In this document: piece by piece, positions 1 through 10,550 of the stretch
Numbering within the stretch: the stretch's first letter is position 1
Layout: each line of letters opens with the position of its first letter
From: Enterobacter sp. Bisph1
GTDB lineage: Bacteria; Pseudomonadota; Gammaproteobacteria; Enterobacterales; Enterobacteriaceae
Length of the DNA stretch: 64,000 nucleotides
Direction of reading: 5' to 3'
Assembly: GCF_000814905.1 (NCBI RefSeq)
Contig: NZ_JXAG01000031.1
Location: forward strand, 62,001 to 126,000
Position numbers and translations under genes: made by a program
The notes under the pieces: generated by a model
The model's input: only the letters and a program-made list of their open reading frames with translations
Databases searched by the model: none
Told to the model about the DNA's origin: nothing

Positions 1-1389
1 CCCCACTGCCCGCCGGAAACTGAACGCTTTACCCTGCGCAGCGATAGCGAGGTGGTGCTGGCGGCGCTTAATGACAACCGCAGCGCACTGCTACAGCAGG
101 ATCGGGACGAAGGGTTATGGCAGCGCGATCCGGCTCTGCAGCAGTTGGCGATGCAGAGCTTAAACGTGGTTTATATTTTGCCGCTGATCTTTAGCCACCA
201 TTCGCCGGGGGTGCTGGTATTGGCGCACCGTGACGCTACGATTTTCACTGAGCAAAACTGTCGATTATTGCAGCAGATCGCCGACAGAATTGGCATTGCC
301 GTCGATAATGCCGACGCTTACCGGCAGGTGATCCACTTAAAAGAGAATCTCAACAGCGAAAACCGCAAGCTGAATGAGCAAATTGCCTCCGGTCAAAGTT
401 TTGGCGACATCATTTACCAGAGCGACGCCATGCACGACGTGCTTTCGCAGGTCAATATTGTCGCCCTCAGCGATAGCACGGTACTGATCCTTGGCGAAAC
501 CGGCACGGGGAAAGAGATTATCGCCCGCGCCCTGCATCAGATGAGCCCGCGTAAAGATAAACCGCTGGTGAAAATCAACTGCGCCGCCATTCCCGCCAGC
601 CTGCTGGAAAGTGAACTGTTTGGTCATGATAAAGGGGCCTTTACCGGGGCCATTAATGCGCATCGCGGGCGTTTTGAGATGGCGGATGAAGGCACGCTGT
701 TTCTCGACGAGATTGGCGATATGCCGCTGGAGCTGCAGCCAAAGCTGCTGCGCGTGCTGCAGGAGCGTGAGATTGAGCGTATCGGCGGCACGAAAACTAT
801 TCCGGTCAATGTGCGGGTGATCGCCGCCACTAACCGCGATCTGCGCCAGATGGTGATTGACCGCGAGTTTCGCAACGATCTCTTTTATCGCCTCAACGTC
901 TTCCCGCTGATGCTACCGCCGTTGCGCGAGCGCCCGGAGGATATCCCGTTACTGGCGCGCTACTTTACGCAAAAGCTGGCGCGCCGCCTTAACCGCACTA
1001 TCGATACCATTCCCGCCGACACCATTAACCAGCTGCTGCGCTATGAGTGGCCGGGCAACGTACGCGAGCTGGAAAACGTGATTGAACGCGCCGTGCTGCT
1101 GGCGCGGGATAACACCCTTAATCTGCATCTGCATACGCAAACCGTTAGCATGGTGCAGCCGGTGAGCCATGATCCTTTCCCCTTTACGTTGCCTAAAGTC
1201 GCCGAAATGATGCGCCCGGAGCCGCCGGAAAATGACGAAGCGGAACGCCAGCAGATTATTCAGGTTCTGCGCGAAACCAACGGCATTGTTGCCGGGCCGC
1301 GCGGCGCGGCGGCGAAACTCGGTATGAAACGCACCACGCTTCTCTCCCGCATGCAGCGCCTCGGTATTGCCGTGCGCGAAGTGCTGTAA
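1..1389 (+). CDS. hyfR: Sigma54-dependent activator HyfR/FhlA family (5' end outside window)
   Basis: Enhancer-binding activator of sigma54 promoters, expected to sense formate and switch on hydrogenase-4/formate-hydrogenlyase genes. The frame is open from base 1 with no stop, so the gene enters the window from the left; 462 codons are visible against about 670 residues in E. coli HyfR. In order one sees the end of a GAF sensor domain (RIGIAVDNA), an AAA+ domain with Walker A GETGTGKE, the sigma54-contact loop GAFTGA, the Walker B LFLDEIGD and the arginine-rich sensor PLRERPEDIP, then a C-terminal Fis-type helix-turn-helix (RGAAAKLGMKRTTLLSR). FhlA has the same architecture. The choice of HyfR rests on focB following directly, as in E. 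coli. Confidence 0.85.
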   Translation, partial: PHCPPETERFTLRSDSEVVLAALNDNRSALLQQDRDEGLWQRDPALQQLAMQSLNVVYILPLIFSHHSPGVLVLAHRDATIFTEQNCRLLQQIADRIGIAVDNADAYRQVIHLKENLNSENRKLNEQIASGQSFGDIIYQSDAMHDVLSQVNIVALSDSTVLILGETGTGKEIIARALHQMSPRKDKPLVKINCAAIPASLLESELFGHDKGAFTGAINAHRGRFEMADEGTLFLDEIGDMPLELQPKLLRVLQEREIERIGGTKTIPVNVRVIAATNRDLRQMVIDREFRNDLFYRLNVFPLMLPPLRERPEDIPLLARYFTQKLARRLNRTIDTIPADTINQLLRYEWPGNVRELENVIERAVLLARDNTLNLHLHTQTVSMVQPVSHDPFPFTLPKVAEMMRPEPPENDEAERQQIIQVLRETNGIVAGPRGAAAKLGMKRTTLLSRMQRLGIAVREVL

Positions 1390-1431
1390 CTCCCGATTCT
1401 GTGAACCCGTTAACGCTCGACGCCAGGACGC

Positions 1432-1447
1432 TGGTATGCGCTATGCA
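1432..1447 (+). promoter_or_regulatory. Candidate sigma54 promoter of focB
   Basis: TGG at 1432-1434 and TGC at 1444-1446 place GG and GC exactly 10 bases apart, the hallmark of the -24/-12 element; 14 of 16 consensus positions fit. It lies about 48 bases upstream of the focB ATG and just after a gene for a sigma54 activator. No activator binding palindrome was recognised upstream. Confidence 0.5.
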
Positions 1448-1494
1448 TAGGCTGACGGGCATCTCGCGTATGTACATTGGATCAGGAGAATCAT

Positions 1495-2352
1495 ATGGAA
1501 ACCGGCAACGCATTTGACCTGCGCCTTCCTGCGGAAATGGCAAAAGTCGCCGAGCAGTCTGGATTATATAAAGTCAGCAAGCGGAAAGAGCAGTCATTCT
1601 TCCTCGCAATAACCGCAGGGGTATTTATTTCCATTGCTTTCGTGTTCTACATTACCGTCACCGCTGGCCCTGCGCCGGCTACGGCACTGGCGAAACTGGC
1701 GGGCGGGGTCTGTTTTTCCCTCGGGTTGATTCTGGTGGTGGTCTGCGGTGCGGACCTCTTCACCTCGACGGTACTGACGGTCATGGCGAAAGCCAGCGGG
1801 CTTATTAGCTGGCGGCAGCTCATTGTTAACTGGGTGATTGTCTATTTCGGTAACCTGGTGGGAGCGCTGTTTTTTGTGGCGCTGATCTGGTTTGCCGGGC
1901 AGACGATGAATAGCAACGGCCTGTGGGGGCTGAATGTTCTGCAAACCGCCGATCACAAAATGCATCACACTTTTATTGAAGCAGTTTGTCTCGGCACGCT
2001 GTGCAATTTAATGGTCTGTCTGGCGGTGTGGATAAGTTATTCGGGACATACACTGACGGACAAAATCATGGCGATGCTGCTGCCGATCGGCATGTTTGTC
2101 GCCAGCGGTTTTGAGCACAGTATCGCCAATATGTTTCTGCTGCCGCTGGCGGTGATTATCCGTTACTTTGCGCCGGAGAGTTTCTGGAGCGCGGTGCACA
2201 GCTCGCCGGATAACTTCCCGGCGCTGACCTTTAGCAACGTGATTACCGATAATCTCTTCCCCGTGACGATTGGCAATATTATCGGCGGCGGCCTACTGGT
2301 GGGCATTACTTACTGGATTATTTATCTGCGCCATCAGAAAGAGGCGCATTAA
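1495..2352 (+). CDS. focB: Formate channel of the FocA/FNT family
   Basis: Inner-membrane pentameric formate/nitrite transporter family channel, 285 residues (E. coli FocA 285, FocB 282), expected to pass formate in or out during mixed-acid fermentation. Hydrophobic stretches fit the six-helix FNT fold, and the conserved region around VCGADLFTSTV and the helix-breaking loop near MNSNGLWGLN are present. The ATG at 1495 is chosen because AGGAG lies 6 bases upstream; an in-frame TTG at 1477 has no such site. It follows hyfR in the same direction after a 105-base gap that holds a sigma54-like promoter, so formate-responsive expression is likely. It could equally be named FocA-like; position favours FocB. 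Confidence 0.85.
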   Translation: METGNAFDLRLPAEMAKVAEQSGLYKVSKRKEQSFFLAITAGVFISIAFVFYITVTAGPAPATALAKLAGGVCFSLGLILVVVCGADLFTSTVLTVMAKASGLISWRQLIVNWVIVYFGNLVGALFFVALIWFAGQTMNSNGLWGLNVLQTADHKMHHTFIEAVCLGTLCNLMVCLAVWISYSGHTLTDKIMAMLLPIGMFVASGFEHSIANMFLLPLAVIIRYFAPESFWSAVHSSPDNFPALTFSNVITDNLFPVTIGNIIGGGLLVGITYWIIYLRHQKEAH

Positions 2353-2360
2353 GGCTAACG

Positions 2361-2386
2361 GCGGGCGACAGCGTATTGTCGCCCGC
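2361..2386. terminator. Hairpin between convergent focB and perM
   Basis: Perfect 10-base-pair inverted repeat GCGGGCGACA / TGTCGCCCGC with a 6-base loop, sitting between the focB stop and the perM stop. No long T tract follows on either strand, so termination strength is uncertain; its placement suggests a bidirectional terminator. Confidence 0.5.
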
Positions 2387-2391
2387 GCGCG

Positions 2392-3456
2392 TTACTCTTG
2401 TGTTATTACCGGCGAATCGGGCCAGGCGTGAATCACCGCCTGAATCAGCGTCGCCAGCGGAATGGCAAAAAAGACGCCCCAGAATCCCCACAGCCCGCCG
2501 AAGATAATCACCGATAAAATAATTACCAGCGGGTGTAAATTCACCGCTTCGGAGAACAGCACCGGCACCAGCAGGTTGCCATCCAGCGCCTGGATAATCA
2601 GATAGACGGCAAAACAGCTCCAGAATTCAGTACCGAGGCCGAACTGGAACAGCGCCACGCCGACCACCGGGATGGTCACCACAAAGGCACCGATATACGG
2701 AATTAATACCGAGAAACCGACCAGCACCGCCAGCAGCAGCGAATAGTTAAGGCCAAACAGGATAAAACCAATCCAGGTGGCGATACCGACAACAACCATC
2801 TCCAGCACTTTGCCACGGATATAGTTGGTGATTTGCTGGTTCATCTCTTTCCACACCTGGCCCGCCAGCCCGCGATTGCGCGGCAGTACGCGGCGCACGG
2901 CATTTAGCATCTGCTCTTTATCTTTCACCAGGAAGAAGACCATCAGCGGCACCAGCACCAGATAGACCGCCAGCGTCAGCAGACCGACCAATGATGCCAG
3001 GGAGTATTTCACCACTGAATCGCCCATGCCGAGCATCCGCGCGCGCATATTTTCCGCCATCGCATCGATAATCCCGGCGTCCATTAATGCCGGGTAACGG
3101 CGCGGCAGGGTGGCGGCATAATCAGACAGCGTGCTTAACATACCGGGCAGATCGCGAATCAGGTAAATGCCCTGCTGCCAGGCTACCGGCATCACCACAA
3201 ACGCCATCACCAGCAGGATGCCGACGAACAGCACCATGACAATTGTCGCCGCCCAGGTACGCGAACAACCGATGCGCTGCAAACGCGCGGTGGGCCACTC
3301 AAGGAGATAGGCGATGACAACCGCCACCAACAGCGGCGCGAGAAGACCGCTAAAGAAGAAGAGAATACAAAAACCCGCGAGCAGAATGACCAGTAGCGCA
3401 ATCGCCTCCGGATCGCTGAAGCGGCGGCGGTACCACTGCGTTAACATTTCGAGCAT
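2392..3456 (-). CDS. perM: AI-2E family transporter PerM (YfgO)
   Basis: Polytopic inner-membrane protein of the AI-2E exporter family, 354 residues (E. coli PerM 353). It has about eight hydrophobic segments with the family's long hydrophilic insert between the early and late helices and the conserved PYIGAFVVTIPVVGVAL region. The ATG follows AAGGA at 5 bases. The substrate of E. coli PerM is not established; the family name comes from TqsA-type autoinducer-2 export. It is divergent from bepA with 221 bases between the starts and convergent with focB. The place and size match E. coli exactly, so identity is secure even though function is not. Confidence 0.88.
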   Translation of the reverse strand: MLEMLTQWYRRRFSDPEAIALLVILLAGFCILFFFSGLLAPLLVAVVIAYLLEWPTARLQRIGCSRTWAATIVMVLFVGILLVMAFVVMPVAWQQGIYLIRDLPGMLSTLSDYAATLPRRYPALMDAGIIDAMAENMRARMLGMGDSVVKYSLASLVGLLTLAVYLVLVPLMVFFLVKDKEQMLNAVRRVLPRNRGLAGQVWKEMNQQITNYIRGKVLEMVVVGIATWIGFILFGLNYSLLLAVLVGFSVLIPYIGAFVVTIPVVGVALFQFGLGTEFWSCFAVYLIIQALDGNLLVPVLFSEAVNLHPLVIILSVIIFGGLWGFWGVFFAIPLATLIQAVIHAWPDSPVITQE

Positions 3457-3618
3457 AACGTTCCTTTCAAATCTTCTGAGCGCGGTTAAGGAGTGGAATT
3501 GTATCTAAATGTCACAAAAAAGACTTCGCTTTTTGTCTCCTTTACGGGAAACATAACGATCGATTACAGAGGGTGTTTTTCATTGCTGAAGGCGGCTACA
3601 CTCGAAGGCCGATAAACC

Positions 3619-3647
3619 GGAACCAGGCCGCCGAAAGCAGGTCTTTA
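3619..3647 (+). promoter_or_regulatory. Candidate sigmaE promoter of bepA
   Basis: GGAACCA (3619-3625), a 16-base spacer and TCTTTA (3642-3647) resemble the sigmaE -35/-10 pair (GGAACTT, TCTGA). E. coli bepA is known as an envelope-stress (sigmaE) gene, which fits. Two or three consensus positions deviate. Confidence 0.4.
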
Positions 3648-3677
3648 GTGAGTCACTCCCAATACAGGAAAGAGGTT

Positions 3678-5144
3678 ATGTTCAGGCAGTTGAAACGAAC
3701 GCTGGTCGCAACCCTGATTGCCGCACTCAGTGCGGGCGCTATCGCCCCGACATGGGCAGATTCCATTGATAGCACGCTGCCGGATATGGGCACCTCGGCC
3801 GGCAGCACGCTCTCCATTGGTCAGGAGCTGGAGATGGGCGACTATTACGTCCGCCAGCTTCGCGGCAGCGCGCCGCTGATCAACGATCCCCTGCTGGTGC
3901 AGTACATTAATGGCCTCGGCATGCGGCTGGTGGCCCACGCGGATTCGGTTAAAACCCCTTTTCACTTTTATCTGATCAATAACGATGAGCTCAACGCTTT
4001 CGCCTTTTTTGGCGGTAATGTCGTGCTGCACGCCGCACTCTTTCGCTATACGGATAATGAAAGCCAGCTCGCCTCGGTGATGGCCCATGAAATTTCCCAC
4101 GTCACCCAGCGTCACCTGGCGCGGGCGATGGAAGATCAAAAACGCAACGCACCGCTGACCTGGGCGGGCGTGCTGGGTTCAATTTTACTGGCGATGGCGA
4201 GCCCGCAAGCGGGAATGGGTGCGCTGACGGGCACGCTGGCCGGCACCCAACAGGGGCTGATCAGTTTTACCCAACAGAATGAACAGGAAGCGGATCGTAT
4301 TGGCATTCAGGTTTTGCAACGTGCCGGTTTTGATCCGCAGGCGATGCCGACTTTCCTGGAAAAATTGCTCGATCAGTCGCGCTACTCCTCGCGTCCACCG
4401 GAAATTTTGCTGACGCACCCGCTGCCGGAAAGCCGTCTGTCGGATGCACGTAACCGCGCCAACCAAATGCGCCCGGTGGTAGCGCAATCCTCCGCAGATT
4501 TTTATATGGCGAAGGCCCGCACCCTGGGCATGTACAACGCGGGGCGTAATCAGCTGAGCAGCGATCTGCTGGATAGTTGGTCGAAAGGCAATGTGCGTGA
4601 GCAGCGCGCGGCGCAATATGGCCGGGCGTTACAGGCGATGGAAGCGAAAAACTATAGCGAGGCGGCAAAAATCCTCCAGCCCCTATTGAGTGAAAATCCC
4701 AACAACGCCTGGTATCTCGATCTGGCGACGGATATCGACCTTGGGCAGGGCAAAAGCGCCGAGGCCATTAAACGTCTTAATGCCGCCAGCGAACTGAAAA
4801 CCAATCCGGTGCTGCAACTGAATCTGGCGAATGCTTACCTGGAAGGCGGTCAGCCAGCAGAAGCGGCGCGTATTCTTAACCGTTACACCTTTACCAATAA
4901 AGATGATGTTAACGGCTGGGATTTACTCGCCCAGACGCAAGCAGCGCTGCATAACCGCGATCAGGAACTGGCGGCCCGCGCTGAAGGTTTAGCGCTGGCG
5001 GGGAGACTGGATCAGGCAATTACCTTGCTGAGCAGCGCCAGTTCGCAGGTCAAACTCGGCAGCCTGCAGCAGGCACGTTACGATGCGCGCATCGACCAGC
5101 TACGCCAGCTGCAGCTGCGGTTCAAGCCGTACCAGAAGATGTAA
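3678..5144 (+). CDS. bepA: Periplasmic metallochaperone/protease BepA (YfgC)
   Basis: Periplasmic M48 zinc metallopeptidase that helps fold or degrade LptD and other outer-membrane proteins at the BAM complex. 488 residues from the ATG at 3678 (E. coli 487), which sits 3 bases after an AGAGG ribosome site; the longer frame from 3573 lacks support. A Sec signal peptide ends near ADS at about residue 27. The zinc site is HEISH at 137-141 with the third ligand in the NEQEAD segment (Glu202), each one residue later than in E. coli. The C-terminal third is a TPR domain (repeats from about residue 310). yfgD follows 12 bases later, so the two probably form one transcript. Confidence 0.93.
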   Translation: MFRQLKRTLVATLIAALSAGAIAPTWADSIDSTLPDMGTSAGSTLSIGQELEMGDYYVRQLRGSAPLINDPLLVQYINGLGMRLVAHADSVKTPFHFYLINNDELNAFAFFGGNVVLHAALFRYTDNESQLASVMAHEISHVTQRHLARAMEDQKRNAPLTWAGVLGSILLAMASPQAGMGALTGTLAGTQQGLISFTQQNEQEADRIGIQVLQRAGFDPQAMPTFLEKLLDQSRYSSRPPEILLTHPLPESRLSDARNRANQMRPVVAQSSADFYMAKARTLGMYNAGRNQLSSDLLDSWSKGNVREQRAAQYGRALQAMEAKNYSEAAKILQPLLSENPNNAWYLDLATDIDLGQGKSAEAIKRLNAASELKTNPVLQLNLANAYLEGGQPAEAARILNRYTFTNKDDVNGWDLLAQTQAALHNRDQELAARAEGLALAGRLDQAITLLSSASSQVKLGSLQQARYDARIDQLRQLQLRFKPYQKM

Positions 5145-5156
5145 TAAGGAGAAGAG

Positions 5157-5516
5157 ATGTCAGAGACGGTGACGATTTATCATAACCCACGCTGCTCCAA
5201 GAGCCGCGAAACCCTCGCGCTGCTGAAAGAGCATGGCGTGGAGCCAGAAATCGTGCTTTATCTCGAGACGCCGCCGGACGCCGCAACGATTGAAAAGCTG
5301 CTGCAGATGCTCGGCATGTCCAGCGCGCGCGAACTGATGCGCAGCAAAGAAGATCTCTATAAGGCGCTGAACCTTGACGACAGCACCCTTACGCAAGAGC
5401 AGCTGGTGCAGGCGCTGGTTGAAAACCCGAAGCTTATCGAGCGCCCGATTGTGGTCAATAAAGGGAAAGCGCGTATCGGCCGCCCGCCGGAGCAGGTGCT
5501 GGAAATTTTAGCGTGA
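5157..5516 (+). CDS. yfgD: ArsC-family thiol reductase YfgD
   Basis: Cytoplasmic thioredoxin-fold protein of the arsenate reductase (ArsC) family, 119 residues as in E. coli YfgD. The catalytic cysteine is in NPRCSKSRETL (Cys13), and the family's basic region RSKEDLY and the NPKLIERPIV motif, which carries the arsenate-site arginine, are present. Arsenate reduction has not been shown for YfgD-type proteins and no ars genes are nearby, so the substrate is open. It follows bepA with its own AAGGAG ribosome site and is convergent with hda. Confidence 0.85.
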   Translation: MSETVTIYHNPRCSKSRETLALLKEHGVEPEIVLYLETPPDAATIEKLLQMLGMSSARELMRSKEDLYKALNLDDSTLTQEQLVQALVENPKLIERPIVVNKGKARIGRPPEQVLEILA

Positions 5517-5520
5517 TAAT

Positions 5521-5542
5521 ACCCTCGCCGGACGGCGAGGGT
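5521..5542. terminator. Bidirectional hairpin between yfgD and hda
   Basis: Perfect 9-base-pair stem ACCCTCGCC / GGCGAGGGT with a 4-base loop, ending one base short of the hda stop codon. T-richness is weak, so it is scored as a probable shared terminator for the convergent genes. Confidence 0.55.
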
Positions 5543-6244
5543 TCAGAGTTTGAGGATCTCTTTAACGAAGGGAATGGTCAGCTTGCGCTGGGCGGTGATC
5601 GACGCGCGATCCAGTTCGTCCAGCGTATCAAACAGCGTGCGCATCTCGCGATCCAGCCGCTTTAACAGAAACCGTCCGACATCTTCCGGCAGTTCAAAAC
5701 CGCGGATCCGCGCTCGCAGCTGCAAGGCCTGCAGTTTGTCCTCATCGGACAGGGGCTGCAGTTTATAGATTTGCCCCCAGTCCAGCCGTGATGCCAAATC
5801 CGGCAGCCCCAAATTAAGCTGGCGCGGCGGACGATCGCCGGTAATTAACAAGCGCGTTTTGCCCTGCTCGAGAATGCGGTTGTAGAGATTGAATATTGCC
5901 ATCTCCCAGAGTTCATCCCCGGCAATGCATTCAATATTATCAATACACACCAGCGAGAGATGCTCCATCCCTTCCAGCACTTCTGGCACAAACCAGGTGC
6001 GCTTATCCAGCGGCACATAGCCGACCGCATCGCCGCGCTGGGAGAGTTCGGCGCAGGCGGCGTGCAGCAAATGGCTGCGCCCGGCGCCTTCACGGGACCA
6101 GAAATAGATATAACCGCTATGGGCCTGGCGCAAGACGTTTTGCAGCGCCGCCAGTAAAGAGGGGTTATCACCCGGCCAGAAACTCGCGAAGGTTTCGTCA
6201 TCGGGTAAATATAATGGCAGGGAGAGCTGTGCCGGCGTGTTCAG
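5543..6244 (-). CDS. hda: DnaA regulatory inactivator Hda (CTG start)
   Basis: AAA+ protein that binds the DNA-loaded sliding clamp and stimulates ATP hydrolysis by DnaA, preventing over-initiation. Starting at the CTG at 6244-6242 gives 233 residues beginning [13 protein letters not shown] after the initiator, equal to E. coli Hda. The clamp-binding motif QLSLPL is at the extreme N-terminus. The CTG has AAGAGG 5 bases upstream, whereas in-frame starts further up add unrelated sequence (a 257-residue version). Also visible: a degenerate Walker A ([11 protein letters not shown]), the Walker B-like LVCIDNIE and the sensor/arginine-finger region LASRLDWG. It lies downstream of uraA but is separated from it by a strong hairpin. 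Confidence 0.93.
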   Translation of the reverse strand: MNTPAQLSLPLYLPDDETFASFWPGDNPSLLAALQNVLRQAHSGYIYFWSREGAGRSHLLHAACAELSQRGDAVGYVPLDKRTWFVPEVLEGMEHLSLVCIDNIECIAGDELWEMAIFNLYNRILEQGKTRLLITGDRPPRQLNLGLPDLASRLDWGQIYKLQPLSDEDKLQALQLRARIRGFELPEDVGRFLLKRLDREMRTLFDTLDELDRASITAQRKLTIPFVKEILKL

Positions 6245-6302
6245 AGATACCTCTTCAGGGCTTACAAAAAACGCAGTGAGTCTATCACATAATGTTGCGC
6301 GG

Positions 6303-6329
6303 TTTGAACCGGGCACTGCGCCCGGTTCA
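6303..6329. terminator. Hairpin downstream of uraA
   Basis: Perfect 11-base-pair stem TTGAACCGGGC / GCCCGGTTCAA with a 5-base loop between uraA and hda. No T tract follows in the transcribed (minus) direction, so it may attenuate or stabilise the 3' end rather than terminate fully. Confidence 0.5.
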
Positions 6330-6342
6330 ATTCAGCACATAG

Positions 6343-7632
6343 TTATGACTGCGCACTGTCGTTGTCTGGCGAATCGAGCACCACTTCTTCCGGGCGCAGG
6401 ACGCTAATCAGCTTAAAGATAAGGCTTAAGCCGACGCCAACGATCGTTGCCAGCGCCATCCCTTTCAGCTCGGCGGCACCAATATGCACTTTCGCGCCGC
6501 TGACGCCGATAATCAGGATAACCGAGGTGAGGATCAGGTTTTGCGCCTTACTGTAATCGACTTTCGACTCGATCAGCACGCGAATACCGGACGCGCCGAT
6601 CACGCCGTACAGCAGCAGCGACACGCCGCCCATTACCGGAACCGGGATAATCTGGATCGCCGCCGCTAGTTTGCCGACGCAGGAGAGCAGAATGGCGATA
6701 ATCGCCGCGCCGCCAATCACCCAGGTACTGTAAACGCGGGTGATCGCCATAACGCCGATATTTTCACCGTAGGTGGTGTTCGGCGTGGAGCCGAAGAAGC
6801 CGGAGATCATGGTGGAAAGGCCGTTGGCGAACATCGAACGATGCAGGCCCGGATCGCGAATCAGATCTTTTTTGACGATATTCGCCGTCACCACCAGGTG
6901 ACCGACGTGCTCGGCAATTACCACCAGCGCAGCAGGCAGAATGGTGAAAATGGCAAACCACTCAAAGCGCGGCGTATAGAAGGTTGGCAGGGCAAACCAG
7001 TGCGCCTGCGCAATCGGCGTGGTATCAACAACACCCATGACAAAAGAGAGCGCATAGCCCGCCAGCACGCCGATAAGGATCGGGATAATCGCCATAAAGC
7101 CACGGAACAGTACCGAACCAAACACCGTTACGCCCAGCGTCACCAGCGAGATAATCACGGTTTTCGAATCCGCGCTCTGCCCTTCCGCCGGCAGCAGTCC
7201 GGCCATATTCGCCGCCACGCCCGCCAGTTCCAGACCGATGACGGCAACGATTGCGCCCATCGCCGCAGGCGGGAACATCACATCCAGCCAGCCGGTACCC
7301 GCTTTTTTAACGATTAACGCGACGAGGCAGAACAGTACGCCGCACATAATGAATCCACCGAGCGCCACTTCATAACCCAGCGGCAACAGCAGCAGCACCG
7401 GCGAGATAAAGGCAAAGCTTGAGCCGAGATAGGCCGGGATTTTCCCTTTACAAATAAAGATATATAGCAGCGTTCCGACACCATTGAACAACAGCACGGT
7501 GGCCGGGTTAATGTGGAACAGGATTGGCACCAGCACGGTTGCGCCGAACATGGCGAACAGATGCTGTAAACTAAGCGGGATCGTCTGCAAAAGCGGCGGT
7601 CTTTCACTCACCCCGATAGCACGGCGCGTCAT
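6343..7632 (-). CDS. uraA: Uracil:proton symporter UraA
   Basis: Inner-membrane nucleobase permease (NCS2/NAT family) importing uracil with a proton; 429 residues, identical in length to E. coli UraA. Fourteen hydrophobic segments span the protein and the NAT signature with the substrate-site glutamates is visible around TTYGENIGVMA and IAEHVGHLV. The ATG follows GAGGA at 8 bases. It lies 110 bases downstream of upp in the same direction, so import and phosphoribosylation of uracil are adjacent, but a strong terminator sits between them. Confidence 0.94.
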   Translation of the reverse strand: MTRRAIGVSERPPLLQTIPLSLQHLFAMFGATVLVPILFHINPATVLLFNGVGTLLYIFICKGKIPAYLGSSFAFISPVLLLLPLGYEVALGGFIMCGVLFCLVALIVKKAGTGWLDVMFPPAAMGAIVAVIGLELAGVAANMAGLLPAEGQSADSKTVIISLVTLGVTVFGSVLFRGFMAIIPILIGVLAGYALSFVMGVVDTTPIAQAHWFALPTFYTPRFEWFAIFTILPAALVVIAEHVGHLVVTANIVKKDLIRDPGLHRSMFANGLSTMISGFFGSTPNTTYGENIGVMAITRVYSTWVIGGAAIIAILLSCVGKLAAAIQIIPVPVMGGVSLLLYGVIGASGIRVLIESKVDYSKAQNLILTSVILIIGVSGAKVHIGAAELKGMALATIVGVGLSLIFKLISVLRPEEVVLDSPDNDSAQS

Positions 7633-7698
7633 AGTGTTTTCCTCAGTGTGTTGTCGTTAATCCGCCCGTCCAAAACGGCGAGCAGTGTTATGAATTCC

Positions 7699-7728
7699 AA
7701 AAAAAAGCCGACTATCAAAGTCGGCTTT
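7699..7728 (-). terminator. Rho-independent terminator after upp
   Basis: On the minus strand AAAGCCGAC / GTCGGCTTT forms a 9-base-pair stem (7-base loop) followed by eight T residues, 14 bases past the upp stop. It would end or attenuate transcription before uraA. Confidence 0.88.
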
Positions 7729-7742
7729 CGCATTGTTATCGT

Positions 7743-8369
7743 TTATTTCGTACCAAAGATTTTGTCACCGGCGTCGCCGAGGCCCGGAATAATGTACCCG
7801 TGCTCATTCAACCCCTGGTCAATCGACGCGGTATAGAGTTCAACGTCCGGGTGCGCTTTTTCCAGCGCCGCCAGACCTTCCGGTGCGGCAACCAGCACCA
7901 GTACTTTAATGCTGTGACAACCGGCGTTTTTCAGCAGGTCAATGGTGGCGATCATCGAACCGCCGGTCGCCAGCATCGGGTCAACAACCAGCGCCATACG
8001 CTCGTCAATGTTGGAGACCAGCTTCTGGAAGTACGGAACCGGCTCCAGCGTCTCTTCATTACGGTAGATACCAACCACGCTGATGCGCGCGCTCGGAACG
8101 TGCTCAAGCACGCCTTCCATCATGCCCAGGCCTGCGCGCAGGATCGGCACAACGGTGATTTTCTTACCTTTAATCTGCTCAACCTGAACCGGGCCGTTCC
8201 ATCCTTCGATGGTCACTTTCTCGGTTTCCAGATCCGCCGTTGCTTCATAGGTCAGCAGGCTGCCCACTTCTGAGGCGAGTTCACGAAAGCGTTTGGTGCT
8301 GATGTCGTTCTCTCGCATCAGGCCCAGCTTGTGTTTGACGAGTGGGTGTTTTACTTCCACGACCTTCAT
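7743..8369 (-). CDS. upp: Uracil phosphoribosyltransferase
   Basis: Cytosolic salvage enzyme converting uracil and PRPP to UMP; 208 residues as in E. coli from the ATG at 8369, which has AGGAG 6 bases upstream. The longer frame from 8471 would run through the promoter. The PRPP-binding loop [11 protein letters not shown] and the C-terminal uracil-binding [12 protein letters not shown] motif are intact. It is divergent from purM, sharing a 234-base control region, and upstream of uraA. Confidence 0.95.
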   Translation of the reverse strand: MKVVEVKHPLVKHKLGLMRENDISTKRFRELASEVGSLLTYEATADLETEKVTIEGWNGPVQVEQIKGKKITVVPILRAGLGMMEGVLEHVPSARISVVGIYRNEETLEPVPYFQKLVSNIDERMALVVDPMLATGGSMIATIDLLKNAGCHSIKVLVLVAAPEGLAALEKAHPDVELYTASIDQGLNEHGYIIPGLGDAGDKIFGTK

Positions 8370-8402
8370 ACTCTTCTCCTTTCCCCAGACAGGTGGCAGC
8401 CA

Positions 8403-8424
8403 CAAAAAAAATCGCCGGATTATA
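8403..8424 (-). promoter_or_regulatory. upp promoter with reiterative-transcription start
   Basis: On the minus strand a perfect TATAAT (8424-8419) is followed 5 bases later by GATTTTTTTTG (8413-8403). In E. coli the same initially transcribed sequence at upp gives UTP-sensitive start selection and slippage on the T run, lowering upp output when UTP is high. The match of the -10 box, spacing and eight-T run supports the same control here. Confidence 0.75.
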
Positions 8425-8486
8425 CCGCTTTTTTTCCGTTGCGCTACAGGAAGGCGCTTGATCACGATCAATCAGAATGGAAATGA

Positions 8487-10279
<1,793 letters not shown>

Positions 10280-10302
10280 TTCCCGCGCTTAATTGCTGTT
10301 CT

Positions 10303-10335
10303 CCCTGCCCGCTGCGGCAGGGTTACTTTCCTCTT
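10303..10335 (+). terminator. Probable terminator of purMN
   Basis: CCCTGCC / GGCAGGG stem of 7 base pairs with a 6-base loop (10303-10322), followed by a T-rich stretch. Between it and ppk (to 10550) I see a possible -10 CATAAT at 10435-10440 but no other structure. Confidence 0.65.
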
Positions 10336-10550
10336 CCCTACAAAAAGTCACTTTATTTCCATTGTCTTAGCGCTAATCGACGGATTACTGTCATACTTTT
10401 TTGCCACAGTTGGACATCTGATGGTAAAGCTCGCCATAATAAGTTGTGCCATATGCAGGGATGCCAGCTACGTTCACCTGGAAGGTCAGGGCACCGCGAG
10501 AGCGAGAAAGATTTGCCATGTCCCGAGTAAGAACCGGAGTGTAAACAGGA

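Noticed and set aside
10388-10409. CTGTCAT as a Pho box before ppk
   Set aside because: The first half-site is good but the second half 11 bases on does not match; not enough to claim PhoB control.
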